Below are positions 54,401 through 63,725 of a stretch of DNA of 64,000 bases, one piece after another. Below the pieces are notes generated by a model, which was not told the DNA's origin, made no database searches, and was given only the letters and a program-made list of their open reading frames with translations. Numbering within the stretch: position 1 is the stretch's first letter; every line of letters begins with the position of its first letter. The DNA is from Brachionus manjavacas (taxonomy: Eukaryota; Rotifera; Eurotatoria; Ploima; Brachionidae): NCBI GenBank assembly GCA_019054805.1, contig JAHQIY010000023.1:496001-560000 (forward strand), in the 5' to 3' direction. A program made the position numbers and the translations under genes.

Positions 54401-55389
54401 TTATCTCATACAATTTCTGAAATTCTTATTAAGCTTAAGATTTGAATTAGGCTTTCGAATAAATTTCGTCATACAATTTCACTTATCTCACACAAGTTAT
54501 GAAACTTTTAAACAATTTACTACTCGAAAGCTTGATTTTTATAAATGCGTTAACTTAATAAACTAAGCTCAAGATTTAAAAAAGGCTTTCAAATAATATA
54601 TAGTTAAACAATTTCACTTCTTTCATACAAGTAATGAAATTGTTAAACCATATCAAACTCGAAACCTTGATTTTTGTGAATGCGTTAACTTAATAAATTA
54701 AGCTCAAAATTTGAAATTAGGCTTACTAATAAAATATAGTTAAACAATTTCTTTTCTCTCTCAAGTTCTGAAATTGTTTAACCATCTCCTACTCAAAAGC
54801 GTGTTTTCTATTAATGCGTTAAGTTATTAAATTAAGCTTAAGATATTAATTTGGCTTTCGAATATAGTAGAGCAAATAATTTCACTTATCTCATACAATT
54901 TCTGAAATTGTTATTAAACTTAAGATTTGAATTTGGCTTTCGAATAAAGTAAAGTAAACAATTTCACTTATCTCATTCAAAATATGAAACTGTTAACCTA
55001 TATCCAACTCGATACCTTGATTTTTATGAATGAATTAACTTAATAAAATAAGCTCAAGATTTAAATTAGGCTTTCGAATAATATATAGTTAAACAATCTC
55101 TTTTCTTTCTTACAAGTTAAGAAAAGGTTAAACCATTTCAAACTCGAAACCTTGATTTTTATGAATGAATTAACTTAATAGATTAAGCTCATGAATTAAA
55201 TTAGGCTTTCGAATAAAATGAAGTTAAACAATTTCACTTATCCCTCTCAAATTATGAAATTTTTTAACCATATCCTATTTAAAAGCCTGTTTTTTCTATT
55301 AATGCGTTGAAATTTTAAACTAAGCTTGAGATTTGAATCAGGCTTTCGAATATAGTAAAGTAAACAATTTCACTTATCTCATTTAATTT
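48416..55389 (+). repeat. Diverged satellite, subfamily 3 (CTCGAAACCTTGATTTTTATG type)
   Basis: The monomer framework is recognisable, with CGAAACCTTGATTTTTATGAATGCGTTAA broken by many substitutions, AATTAAGCTCAAGATTTGAA, GGCTTTCGAATA and ACAATTTC. Monomers vary in length and many lack pieces, such as short units reading TTTCTGAAATTGTTATTAAGCTTAAG. Neighbours differ clearly, unlike the left 43 kb. No genes seen. Confidence 0.9.
51380..53430 (+). repeat. 1,018-bp tandem duplication within diverged satellite
   Basis: The variant TTCACGTATATCATTCAAG occurs at 51,471 and 52,489. The following eight monomers match almost base for base, including the odd ACTATTTTTTTT tract and CTAAATTTAAATAAATGCG. 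A late local duplication inside otherwise old satellite. Limits are approximate. Confidence 0.9.
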
Positions 55390-56094
55390 ATTAAGTAAAC
55401 TCATTTAAAAAAATTAGGCTTTCGAGAAGGAAATGGTTAAACAATTTTATAACCTGTATGAAAGAAGTAAAAATTGTTTTTCTTTATCTTATTCAAAAGC
55501 CTAATTTTAATCTTAGGCTAAGTATGAATAACTTAACGCTTTAAAAAAAATAAAGCTTTCGAGAAGGATATGGTTAAACTTTTTCTTAACTTGTAGGAGA
55601 GAAGTAAAATTGTTTACTTAACTATATTCGAAAGCCTAATTCAAATCTAAAGCTTAATTTATCAAACTATCGCATTCATAAAAATCAAGGTTTCGAGTAG
55701 GATATGGTTTAACAATTTCAGAACTTGAATGAAAGAAGTAAAATTGTTTAACTATCTTTTATTCGAAAGCCTAATTTAAAACTTGAGCTTAATTTATTAA
55801 GTAATCGCATTAAATAAAATCAGGCTTTCGAGTAGTAAAGGGTTAAACTTTTTCTTTACTTGGGTCAGATAAGTGAAATTGTATGACTAAATTTTTTTCG
55901 AAAGCCTTATTTAAATCTTGAGATTAATTTATTAAGTAAACGCAATAATTAAAATCAGGGTTTCGAGTCGAAAAAGGGTTAAACTTTTTCTTTAATTGTA
56001 AGAGAGAAAAGAAATTGTTTAACTATATTTTATTCGAAAGCCTAATTTAAATCTTGATCTTTATTTATTAAGTTAACGCATTAATAGAAACCTT
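55390..56094 (-). repeat. Inverted block of decayed satellite
   Basis: Monomers read in reverse: AATTAGGCTTTCGAGAAGGAAATGG is followed by TTATTCAAAAGCCTAATTTTAATCTTA, and this pattern continues for about five monomers. Both neighbours are in forward orientation, so this is an internal inversion or an independent reverse insertion. Confidence 0.85.
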
Positions 56095-56289
56095 ACTAAC
56101 GCATTAATTAAAAATTAGGCTTACGAAAAAAATTTAGTCAAACAATTTAACTTATCTAAGTTATGAAATTATTTAACCATTTCCTTCTATAAAGCCTGAT
56201 TTTTATAAACGCATTAACTAAATAAATTAAGGGGAAAGTAAAATCAAGGCTTTCGAAAAAAATATAGTCAAACAATTTCACTTATCTGA
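56095..56289 (+). repeat. Short forward block of decayed satellite
   Basis: About one and a half monomers in forward orientation (ATTAGGCTTACGAAAAAAAT, TTTAACCATTTCCTTC, GCCTGATTTTTATAAACGCA) between two inverted blocks. Confidence 0.8.
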
Positions 56290-56550
56290 CCCAACAATAT
56301 ATTATTTGAAAGCCTAATTTAAATCTTGAGCTTAGTTAAGTTTACGCATTTATTAAAATCAAGCTTTCGAGTTGGATATAGGTAAACAGTTTCATATCTT
56401 GAATGAGTTAAGTGAAATTGTTTACTTTACTTTATTCGAAAGCCTAATTCAAATCTCAAGCTTAATTTAAAAACTAAACACATTAAAAGAGAACAGGCTT
56501 TTGAGTAGGATATGGTCAATCAATTTCATAACTTGAAAGAGATAAGTGAA
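56290..56550 (-). repeat. Second inverted block of decayed satellite
   Basis: About two reverse monomers: ATTTGAAAGCCTAATTTAAAT, CAAGCTTTCGAGTTGGATAT, then ATTCGAAAGCCTAATTCAAAT and CAGGCTTTTGAGTAGGATATGG. Forward order resumes at about 56,560. Confidence 0.82.
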
Positions 56551-59070
56551 ATTGTTTAACTATTAAGCCTAAGATTTAAAATAAGGCTTTCGAAAAAAAT
56601 ATAGTTAAACAATTTCACTTATCTCATAAAGGTTATGAAATTGTTAAACCATATCTTACTCGAAAGAATGATTTATATAAATGCCTTAATTTAATTAATA
56701 AAGCTTAAGATTTAATCTAAGCTTTTGAATAAATAAAGTTAAACAAATCACTTCTTTGATACAAATTATGAAATAATTTAACCATAACCTACTCAAAAGC
56801 CTGATTTTTGTTAATGCGTTTAGGAAATGAATTTAGGCTTATGATTTAAATTAGGCTTTCGAATTAAATAATAGTTAAACAATTTCAATTCTCTCGTAAA
56901 GGCTGTGAAATTGTTTAACCAAATCCTACTAAAAACTTTATTTTTAAAATTACGTTAACTTAATAAATCAAGGGCAAGATTAAATCTGGGCTTTAGAATA
57001 AAATATAATTAAACAATTTCACTTATCTAATGACAGTTATTAAATTATTTAACCATTTCCTTCTCTAAAGCCTGATTTTTACAAACACGTTAACAAAATA
57101 TATTAAGGGTAAGATAAAATCTAGGCTTTTGAATAAAATATAGTTTTACAATTAAAGCTCTCTAATTTAAGTTATAAAATAGTTAAACCATATCCTACTC
57201 ATAAGCTTTATTTCAATTCTCTTGAAAGGCTTAGTGCCATACTCAATAGAGCCAAGTGAACCCATTTATTAGTAAATGATAGATAATAAAAAAGAGAATT
57301 ATCTAATAAAGGTTATCAAATTGTTAGACAATATCTAACTCGAAAGCATAATTTATATTAATGCCTAAATTTAATAGATAAAGTTTAAGATTTAATCTAA
57401 GCTTTTACATTAATTAAGTTAAACAAATCACTTCTCTTATACAAGTTAAGAAAAAGTTTAAACATTTACTACTCAAAAGTCTGATTTTTGTAAATGCGTT
57501 AAGTGATTGAATAAAGCTAATGATTCAAATGAGGCTTTCGAATTAAATAAAGATAAACAATTTCACTTCCTTGATACAAATTATGAAATTGTTTAACCAT
57601 TTCCTACTCAAAAGCTATATTTCTATAATTGCGTTAACTTAATAAATCAAGGGTTAGATTAAGTCTGGGCTTTAGATTAAAATATAGTTAAACAATTTCA
57701 CTTATCTCATAAAGGTTATAAAATTGTTAAACCATATCTTACTCGAAAGCATGATTTATATAAATGCCTAAATTTAATAAATTAAGCTTAAGATTTAAAT
57801 TAGGCTTTTGAATAAGATAAAGTAAAACAATTTCACTTCTCTCTTACAAGTTAAGAAAAAGTATAACCATATACAACTCGAAGGCCTTATTTTTATAAAT
57901 GCGTTAAGTTATTTGTAGCCTACGATTAAAATAAGGCTTTCGAAAAAACTATAGTTAAACAATTTCACTTATCTCATAAAGGTTATGAAATGTTTAAACC
58001 ATATCTAACTCGAAAGCATGATTTATATAAATGCCTTAATTTAATAAAAAAGCTTAGGATTTAAATCAGGCTTTCGAATTAAATAAAGATAAACAATTTC
58101 ACTTCTTTGATACAAATTATGAAATTGTTAAACCATAGTCTACTCGAAAGCCTTATTTTTTTAAATGCGTTTAGTTAATAAATTAAGCTTAAGATTAAAC
58201 CAAGGCTTTTTGAATAAAATAAAGTTTAATAATTTCACTTTTCTAATGCCAGTTATGAAATTATTTTACCATTTCCTTCTCTAAAGCCTGATTTTTACAA
58301 ACGCGTTAAAAAAATAAATTAAAGGTAAGATAAAATCTAGGCTTTTAAATAAAATAAAGTTTAACAATTTCACTTCTCTAGTTTAAGTTATAAAATTGTT
58401 AAACAATATCCTTCTCCAAAGCTTAATTTTTTTAAATGCGTTTACTTAAAAAATTAAGCTCAAAATTAAATTTAGGTTTTCGAATAAAATATTTTAAATC
58501 AATTTCACTTCTCTCGTTTAGACAATAAAATTGTTTAACCATATCCTACTCAAATGCCTGTTTTTTATAAATGCGTTAAGTAAATGAATTAAGCTTTAGA
58601 TTTAAATTGGGCTTTCGAATAATTTATAGTTAAACACTTCAATTCACTCGTACAGGTTGTGAAATTGTTTAACCATATCCTAATAAAAAGCTTTATTTTT
58701 TAAATTGCTTTCACTTAATAAATCAAGGGTAAGATAAAATCCAGACTTAAGAATAAAATATAGTTCAACAATTTCATTTCTCTAGTTTTAGTTTTAAAAT
58801 TGTTAAACTATATCCTACTCAAAAGCTTGATTTTTATAAATGCGTTAAGTTATTAAATAAAGCTTTAGATTTTAATTAGGCTTTTGAATAAGATAAAGTA
58901 AAACAATTTCACTTCTCTCTTACTAGTTGTGAAACTGTTTAACTATCTCCTTCTCAAAAAGCTTGATTTTTAAAAATGCGTTAACTTAATAAATTAAGCT
59001 CAAGATTAATAGGCTTTCGAATAAAATATAGGTAATCAATTTGACTTCTTTGACACAAGTTATGAACCTG
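56551..59070 (+). repeat. Most decayed satellite, edge of the array
   Basis: Forward monomers with low mutual similarity. GGCTTTCGAATA, GTTAAACAATTTC and GAAATTGTTTAACCATAT remain as islands between altered stretches. The last recognisable monomer ends around 59,070, where gene sequence begins. No open frame of interest. Confidence 0.85.
57212..57296. other. Short non-satellite interruption in the array edge
   Basis: Between CTTTATTTCAATTCTC and AATTATCTAATAAAGG, about 85 bp (GGCTTAGTGCCATACTCAAT and following) do not fit the monomer. No coding, terminal repeat or RNA signature was recognised. It could be a small insertion or a heavily altered monomer. Confidence 0.5.
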
Positions 59071-59143
59071 TTGCAAATCATCTTTATGCTTGATCTCTTA
59101 AAAATAAAAATTTTAAAAAATAAATAAATATTTCAACAATTAT

Positions 59144-59603
59144 TCATCGAAATGTGATTATACCCTGATCTTTTGACGTTCGTAATTTTTCAAAACTGGC
59201 TTTCTGGTCCGATTCGAAATTCGACGTCATACTTTTATTTTCTTGCATTTTTTGCTCTAATTCTTTTAGACGCTTATCTTTTGCTTTTAGTTTTTCATTG
59301 TTTTCTTTCACAACTTAATTTATATTTAAAGATTTATTTAAAATTGAATTAAAGAATGAAGTTAAATTGTTTTACTTGTTGATTTATATGACGAAAAATT
59401 TTGTTTTAGAGTTTTATTCACTGATTTGAGATCAGAAATCTGCTTTCTTAGTTTCAGTATTTCTGAATCGCTTGATGACTGCATTTTGTTATGGTTGTCA
59501 TTTTTAATTTCAAATTCAGAATTTAGGATAACCATATTTTCCTCAAATTCGCTTTTTAATTTTTCTACATTTTTTGAAAAATTTTCCTGATTGCAAGAAA
59601 TTA
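59144..59603 (-). other. Last two coiled-coil exons of the decayed gene
   Basis: Exon 7 (59,603-59,376) encodes SCNQENFSKNVEKLKSEF, then ILKLRKQISDLKSVNKTLKQ, with regular hydrophobic spacing. A 62-bp intron follows (GTAAAA...AATTAAG). Exon 8 (59,313-59,144) encodes VKENNEKLKAKDKRLKELEQ, then KASFEKLRTSKDQG, ending at TGA. No stops interrupt these exons. The coding end lies only about 75 bp from the last satellite monomer, and the gap 59,071-59,143 shows only A+T-rich 3' flank. Confidence 0.72.
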
Positions 59604-59605
59604 CT

Positions 59606-59614
59606 TTTAAAATT
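59606..59614. repeat. Left target-site duplication of the MULE
   Basis: TTTAAAATT, identical to 61,436-61,444. Nine bases is the size usual for Mutator-like elements. It abuts the AG splice acceptor (59,604-59,605) of the host intron. Confidence 0.8.
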
Positions 59615-59639
59615 GAATCCGCCTTAATTCGGAAAATAA

Positions 59640-59780
59640 TTTTCGACAAATGAAATTTTGACAAGTAAGTTTCGACAAAACAAATTTAAGAAAACTATTA
59701 TTTCGGCATAAGCTAATTTTTTTTCGACAAAATATAATTCGACAAAAAAAAAATTCGACAAGTTACATTACGACACAAAA
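59640..59780 (+). repeat. Left subterminal TTCGACAA motif array of the MULE
   Basis: About eight TTCGACAA-like words (some TTTGACAA, TTCGGCAT, TACGACAC) spaced 10-25 bp, all in one orientation, ending some 30 bp before the transposase ATG. Likely transposase-binding sites; inferred from position and symmetry with the right end. Confidence 0.75.
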
Positions 59781-59806
59781 AATATCACACTCATTTATAA
59801 TTACAA

Positions 59807-61263
59807 ATGGATGCTATCACGCAACAATTACAAAATTTAAGCTTAAACATAATTACTTCTTCAAGAAAAAAGAAGAACGGTGAAGATAGCTATCTCTTAA
59901 TAGATGATGACTTTTACGAATATAAAGTAGCTTACGAGGCACAAAGTGGAAAAATAACATGGCGATGCAACAGTGGCGAATTTCCTAATTGTGTAGGGTC
60001 AGTTTCAACAATTGGTCATAAGAGACCAATAAATGTTGTTAACAAACATGAGCACAATAATACGGTTAAGACTAAAGTCAAAATTATTCAATCCGATATG
60101 AGAGCAATGTCAGCTACTCAACCTGATTGTAAACCACGCAAAATAATATTTGAATGTCAAAAAAATGTTTCAGATGAAGTTGCAGCTGTCTTGCCTAGTT
60201 ACAATGCTTCACGCCAGTTATGTTCACGAAATCGTGTAAACCCGTATGATAAATACGAGATACCAGATGATATTAATTTTGTTTTACATGACGATTTTAA
60301 AGTATCTGAAAAAGGCGAATTATTTCTTATTTACGATGAAAAATACAATGTTGACGATAGAATGTTAATTTTTTCCACTGAAAAAACTTGCAAATTCTAA
60401 GTGAAAATAACCATTGGTTGTGTGATGGAACATTTGATGCAGCTCCAAACATATTTACACAATTGTTTAGTTTGCATGTTATTAAAAACGGTAAAAATTT
60501 GCCGCTTGTATATGGTTTATTTACTAACAAAAAACAATCAACTTATATTCGATTTTTTAAATTTCTTAGCGAGAAAATAGCTTGTGGTCCTAAAAGCGTG
60601 TCTTGTGATTTTGAAGCTGGCATCATAAATTCAATCGAAGACATTTTTCCTGAAGCTGATATAGCTGGTTGCTTTTTTCATTTTAAAAAATCAATCTGGC
60701 GGAATATTCAAGATCGTGGTCTAGCTCCTAAGTATAATGATTTAAGCCTTGAAGAGAATTTAGTACGCAAGTATAGTAAAATGTTAGCATGCTTAGCTTT
60801 TGTTCCAGTTGAACATGTAATTGACGGTTTTGTTCAATTGCAGGGATTAATCCCAAATGATTTAAAATGTTTATTTACTTACTTCGAAGAAAACTATATA
60901 GGGGCCAAAAAACGAACCAAAGTGTCGAGTAGAAAAGATCCGAGATTTGATCGTGAATTATGGAATTGTTATACCAGAACTTGTTTAGGGCTTCCTAGAA
61001 CAAATAATAATCTAGAAGGCTGGCATAACGCACTCCAATCAACTATAAAATCTCATCCGCATCTTTTGAGTTTAATTACTAGTTTAAAATTAGAACAATG
61101 TAACACTGAAAATGAATATGTTAAGTTGTGTACTGGTCAAGTGAACAAAAGAAAGCCACTTTTTATAAAATTAGAAGATCAAATTGGTAAAATTGTATCG
61201 GATTTTTCACCAATGAAAATTATAGATTATTTGTACAATTTATCTTTATTAATTAAATATTAA
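59807..61263 (+). pseudogene. MULE transposase with N-terminal FLYWCH-type finger, one frameshift
   Basis: First frame: 59,807 (ATG) to 60,400, 197 residues, with a FLYWCH-like finger at about residues 24-82 (FYEYKVAYEA, WRCNSGEFPNC, NKHEHNN). The catalytic part continues in another frame up to the TAA at 61,261-61,263. The frames meet at a six-A run (60,381-60,386); one missing base there explains the break, and the second frame has no ATG at its beginning. Counting the second frame from 60,388, the MULE signature is visible: D13 in CDGTF, D74 in SCDFEAG, C95/H98 in GCFFH, and E210 with W212-H213 in NNNLEGWHNAL. All expected catalytic residues are kept, so loss of function is recent. Together about 485 residues, a normal size for this group. 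Programmed frameshifting is a less likely alternative. Confidence 0.88.
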
Positions 61264-61265
61264 TT

Positions 61266-61425
61266 TTTTTGTCGAATGATGTCGAATTAAAACTTGTCGA
61301 ATTTTTTTTTTGTCTAATTAATCACTTGTCGATATATTACTTGTCTAAATAAAAACTTGTCTAAATTTACCTTTCTGAAATTTACTTGTCGAATTATAAC
61401 CTTTCGAAAATTGTTTGTCGAGTTA
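61266..61425 (-). repeat. Right subterminal TTGTCGAA motif array of the MULE
   Basis: About ten TTGTCGAA or TTGTCTAA words, the reverse complement of the left motif, starting just after the transposase stop. CTTGTCTAAAT forms probably are mutated copies. Confidence 0.75.
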
Positions 61426-61435
61426 ATGAGATACC

Positions 61436-61444
61436 TTTAAAATT
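61436..61444. repeat. Right target-site duplication of the MULE
   Basis: TTTAAAATT, a perfect match to the left copy. A+T-rich, so a chance match is possible, but the terminal repeats start exactly next to both copies. Confidence 0.8.
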
Positions 61445-62450
61445 ATCATTAAAATTTTTGAAATGCTAAGTAAAGATGCTTTGTCTTAATTACTTGATTC
61501 GAATTCTTCAACTGTCTTCTTAAGCTCAGTTTCATATGAATTTTTTAGTTTTTCATTATTTTTTTATTGCTTCATTTAGTCGTTCCCTCAAATCGGATTT
61601 TTCTTTGAAAAAATTAAATGAACAAACAAAAGTGAATAAAAATATTTTTCTAAAAATATACCTTGTTCATTTTTATTGTTTATAGATAAATTTTCTTTTT
61701 TGATATGAATTTCTGTAAATTGTTCTGATTCTAGAAATTTAATTTAAAAAATTAGTTTTCACAAACTTTAATTTTACCTTTTGATAACGAATCTTTTAAT
61801 TCAGCAATTAACGAAGAATTAAACTTTATTGTGGACTGCAATAGTGAATTTTCTTTTTGAATATCTGCATTTGTCTTCTTTAGGTCCTCATGATCATCTT
61901 CTAAATTTTTGAATCTAATTATGCTTATCTCAGGTTGTCTTTTAATATTTGAGGTTTCTTGCTCTGATAACTCCTGTTCTATTACAACTTTTTCATAATC
62001 CTCTGAAACATTCCTATACAATACTTGTTTTTGAGTATTCTTGTCCTTTTGTAGAAAACTTAGGTTCAATTAATTAAATATTTATCAAAAACTAACAAGT
62101 AAAATTTTAATTTCCTCTTGTAAATCTTTTATTTTGATTTCGAGTTGCTACTTTTCTAAAGCAAACTTCATTTTCATTGCATTCAGCATGTTTTCAACTT
62201 TAAATAAATTATCAGTGTTTTTAAAAGATGTATGCTGATTTATTGATATTTGTTCATTTAATTGCACGTAATTTGAATGGAGAATTGACTCGACGTAAGG
62301 AAGGTCTTCTATTAGTTCAATTTTTGAAATATCAATGTAATTTATCTTTTCGTCTTCTGTAGATAGACTTGATATATTACTATCCTTTTTCACCGTGGAT
62401 GAAATATCGCCGTTGTCTTTCACTAAGCTGGAAACTTCTTCAGCAAACTG
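61445..62450 (-). other. Middle of the decayed gene: diverged repeats and first coiled-coil exons
   Basis: Below 62,451 the 30-residue repeat fades (VKDNGDISSTVKKDS, then NISSLSTEDEK) and is followed by ENMLNAMKMKFALEK, a TAG (62,148), and QLEIKIKDLQEEIKIL. Exon 4 (62,045-61,778) has heptad-like LEDDHEDLKKTNADIQKEN. Exon 5 adds EQFTEIHIKKENLSI. Exon 6 adds DLRERLNEAIKK and, after the A-tract shift, NEKLKNSYETELKKTVEEF. The run of charged residues and leucines suggests an extended dimeric coiled coil. The stretch 61,445-61,493 is the start of intron 6. Confidence 0.7.
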
Positions 62451-62453
62451 TCA

Positions 62454-63318
62454 GTTAAAAATTTCACCGTCCTGCTCCACAGAATCTGAAATTTCACCAT
62501 CTTCTTTCTCCGAGCTGATAACGTCTTCTTCATCTAACTCTGAGCATGAGATTTCACCGTCCTCCTCCACAGAATCTGAAATTTCACCATCTTCTTTCTC
62601 CGATCTGATAACTTCTTCATCATCTAACTCTGAGCATGAGATTTCACTATCCTCCATCACGGAATCTGAAATTTAACCATCTTCTTTCTCCGAGCTGATA
62701 ACTTCATCATCATCTAACTCTGAGCATGAGATTTCACTATCCTCCATCACGGAATCTGAAATTTCACCATCTTCTTTCTCCGATCTGATAACTTCTTCAT
62801 CATCTAACTCTGAGCATGAGATTTCACTATCCTCCATCACGGAATCTGAAATTTAACCATCTTCTTTCTCCGAGCTGATAACGTCTTCTTCATCTAACTG
62901 TGAGCATAAAATTTCACCGTCCTCCTCCACATAATCTGAAATTTCACCATCTTCTTTCTCCGATCTGATAACTTCTTCTTCATCTAACTCTGAGCATGAG
63001 ATTTCACCGTCCTCCTCCACAGAATCTGAAATTTAACCATCTTCTTTTTCCGAGCTGATTACGTCTTCTTCATCTAACTGTGAGCATAAAATTTCAACGT
63101 CCTCCTCCACATAATCTGAAATTTTACCATCTTATTTCTCCGAGCTGATAACGTCTTCTTCATCTAACTCTGAGCATGAGATTTCACCGTCCTCCTCCAC
63201 AGAATCTGAAATTTCACCATCTTCTTTCTCCGATCTGATAACTTCTTCATTATCTTACTATGAGCATGAGATTTCACTATCCTCCATCACGGAATCTGAA
63301 ATTTTACCATCTGTTTTC
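62454..63318 (-). repeat. 90-bp coding minisatellite, about 9.5 units
   Basis: Exact 90-bp period without a single indel; units begin at 62,461, 62,551 and so on to 63,271. On the minus strand a unit reads as 30 residues such as CSELDEEDVISSEKEDG followed by EISDSVEEDGEIS. Units alternate between CGAGCTGATA and CGATCTGATA forms, giving a 180-bp dimer. In three units spaced exactly 180 bp (62,673, 62,853, 63,033) the Glu codon of DGEISDS has become TAA, so a stop was copied together with the repeat. A Glu codon is also TAA at 63,132, and the unit at 63,255-63,260 has TAG-TAA. Confidence 0.9.
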
Positions 63319-63465
63319 TCAGAGCTAAATTCATCTAAATTTGTGCTTAAATTACCATCATCTATTGTTTCAATCGTTTCGAAAAATTCTTTGCTTTTTC
63401 TAGTATTTTGTTCCGCTTCTTCTTTCATGTCTATATTTATTTCAAGATTTTGCATGTTCATTAAA

Positions 63466-63725
63466 GATTTTTCTTTAAATCTTTTATTTGAAAACCAATT
63501 CTGGACAAAAAATTTTTACATAATTAATGATATTTTTTTTTATAGTTTAATTAATTTATTAAATAATTAACTTACACGAATTTGTTGTTTTTGATATCGA
63601 CATTCCAAATAAAAAATTATATTATTTATATCTGAATGATTTGGTTTGTTTTTACGCTCATAATAAGTATTCAGATAAATCAAATCATTCTAATCAAAAA
63701 TGCTCTTTCTACCTCTCTTTTTTTT
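63466..63725 (-). other. Homeodomain-encoding segment, split by a 75-bp intron
   Basis: Joining the exon end at 63,576 to the exon start at 63,500 gives helix 3 as QKQQIRNWFSNKRFKEK. It has the diagnostic W48, F49, N51 and R53 of homeodomains, and Asn at position 47, which is common in TALE-like classes. Upstream are KKRGRK (N-terminal arm) and LNTYYERKNKP (end of helix 1 and loop). The loop between helices 1 and 2 seems about two residues longer than the usual 60-residue fold. The intron 63,501-63,575 has GTAAGT and TTTTTTGTCCAG ends. A TAG at 63,690-63,692 interrupts helix 1 at about homeodomain position 10. Confidence 0.8.

Larger units (their letters stand above)
59615..61435 (+). mobile_element. 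Nearly complete MULE (Mutator-like) DNA transposon, 1,821 bp
   Basis: The ends are defined by a 9-bp target duplication (TTTAAAATT). Directly inside it, the two ends align as inverted repeats without gaps: GAATCCGCCTTAATTCGG... on the left and GGTATCTCATTAACTCGAC... (complement of the right end), sharing about two thirds of the first 33 bases, with an ATTTTCGA core. Mirrored short-motif arrays follow: TTCGACAA words on the left (about 59,640-59,775) and TTGTCGAA words on the right (about 61,268-61,423). One transposase gene fills the middle. It lies in intron 6 of the minus-strand gene, in antisense orientation. Confidence 0.85.

Noticed and set aside
60327-60530. Minus-strand ORF of 67 codons inside the MULE
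   Set aside because: Antisense to the conserved catalytic domain; a shadow frame.
62395-62676. Plus-strand Ser-rich ORF across the 90-bp repeats
   Set aside because: It is the antisense reading of the acidic repeats. Splice phases and the homeodomain fix the gene on the minus strand.
63343-63570. Plus-strand ORF of 75 codons
   Set aside because: It covers the antisense of exon 3 and the 75-bp intron, and its hydrophobic composition is what reversed A+T-rich coding sequence gives.
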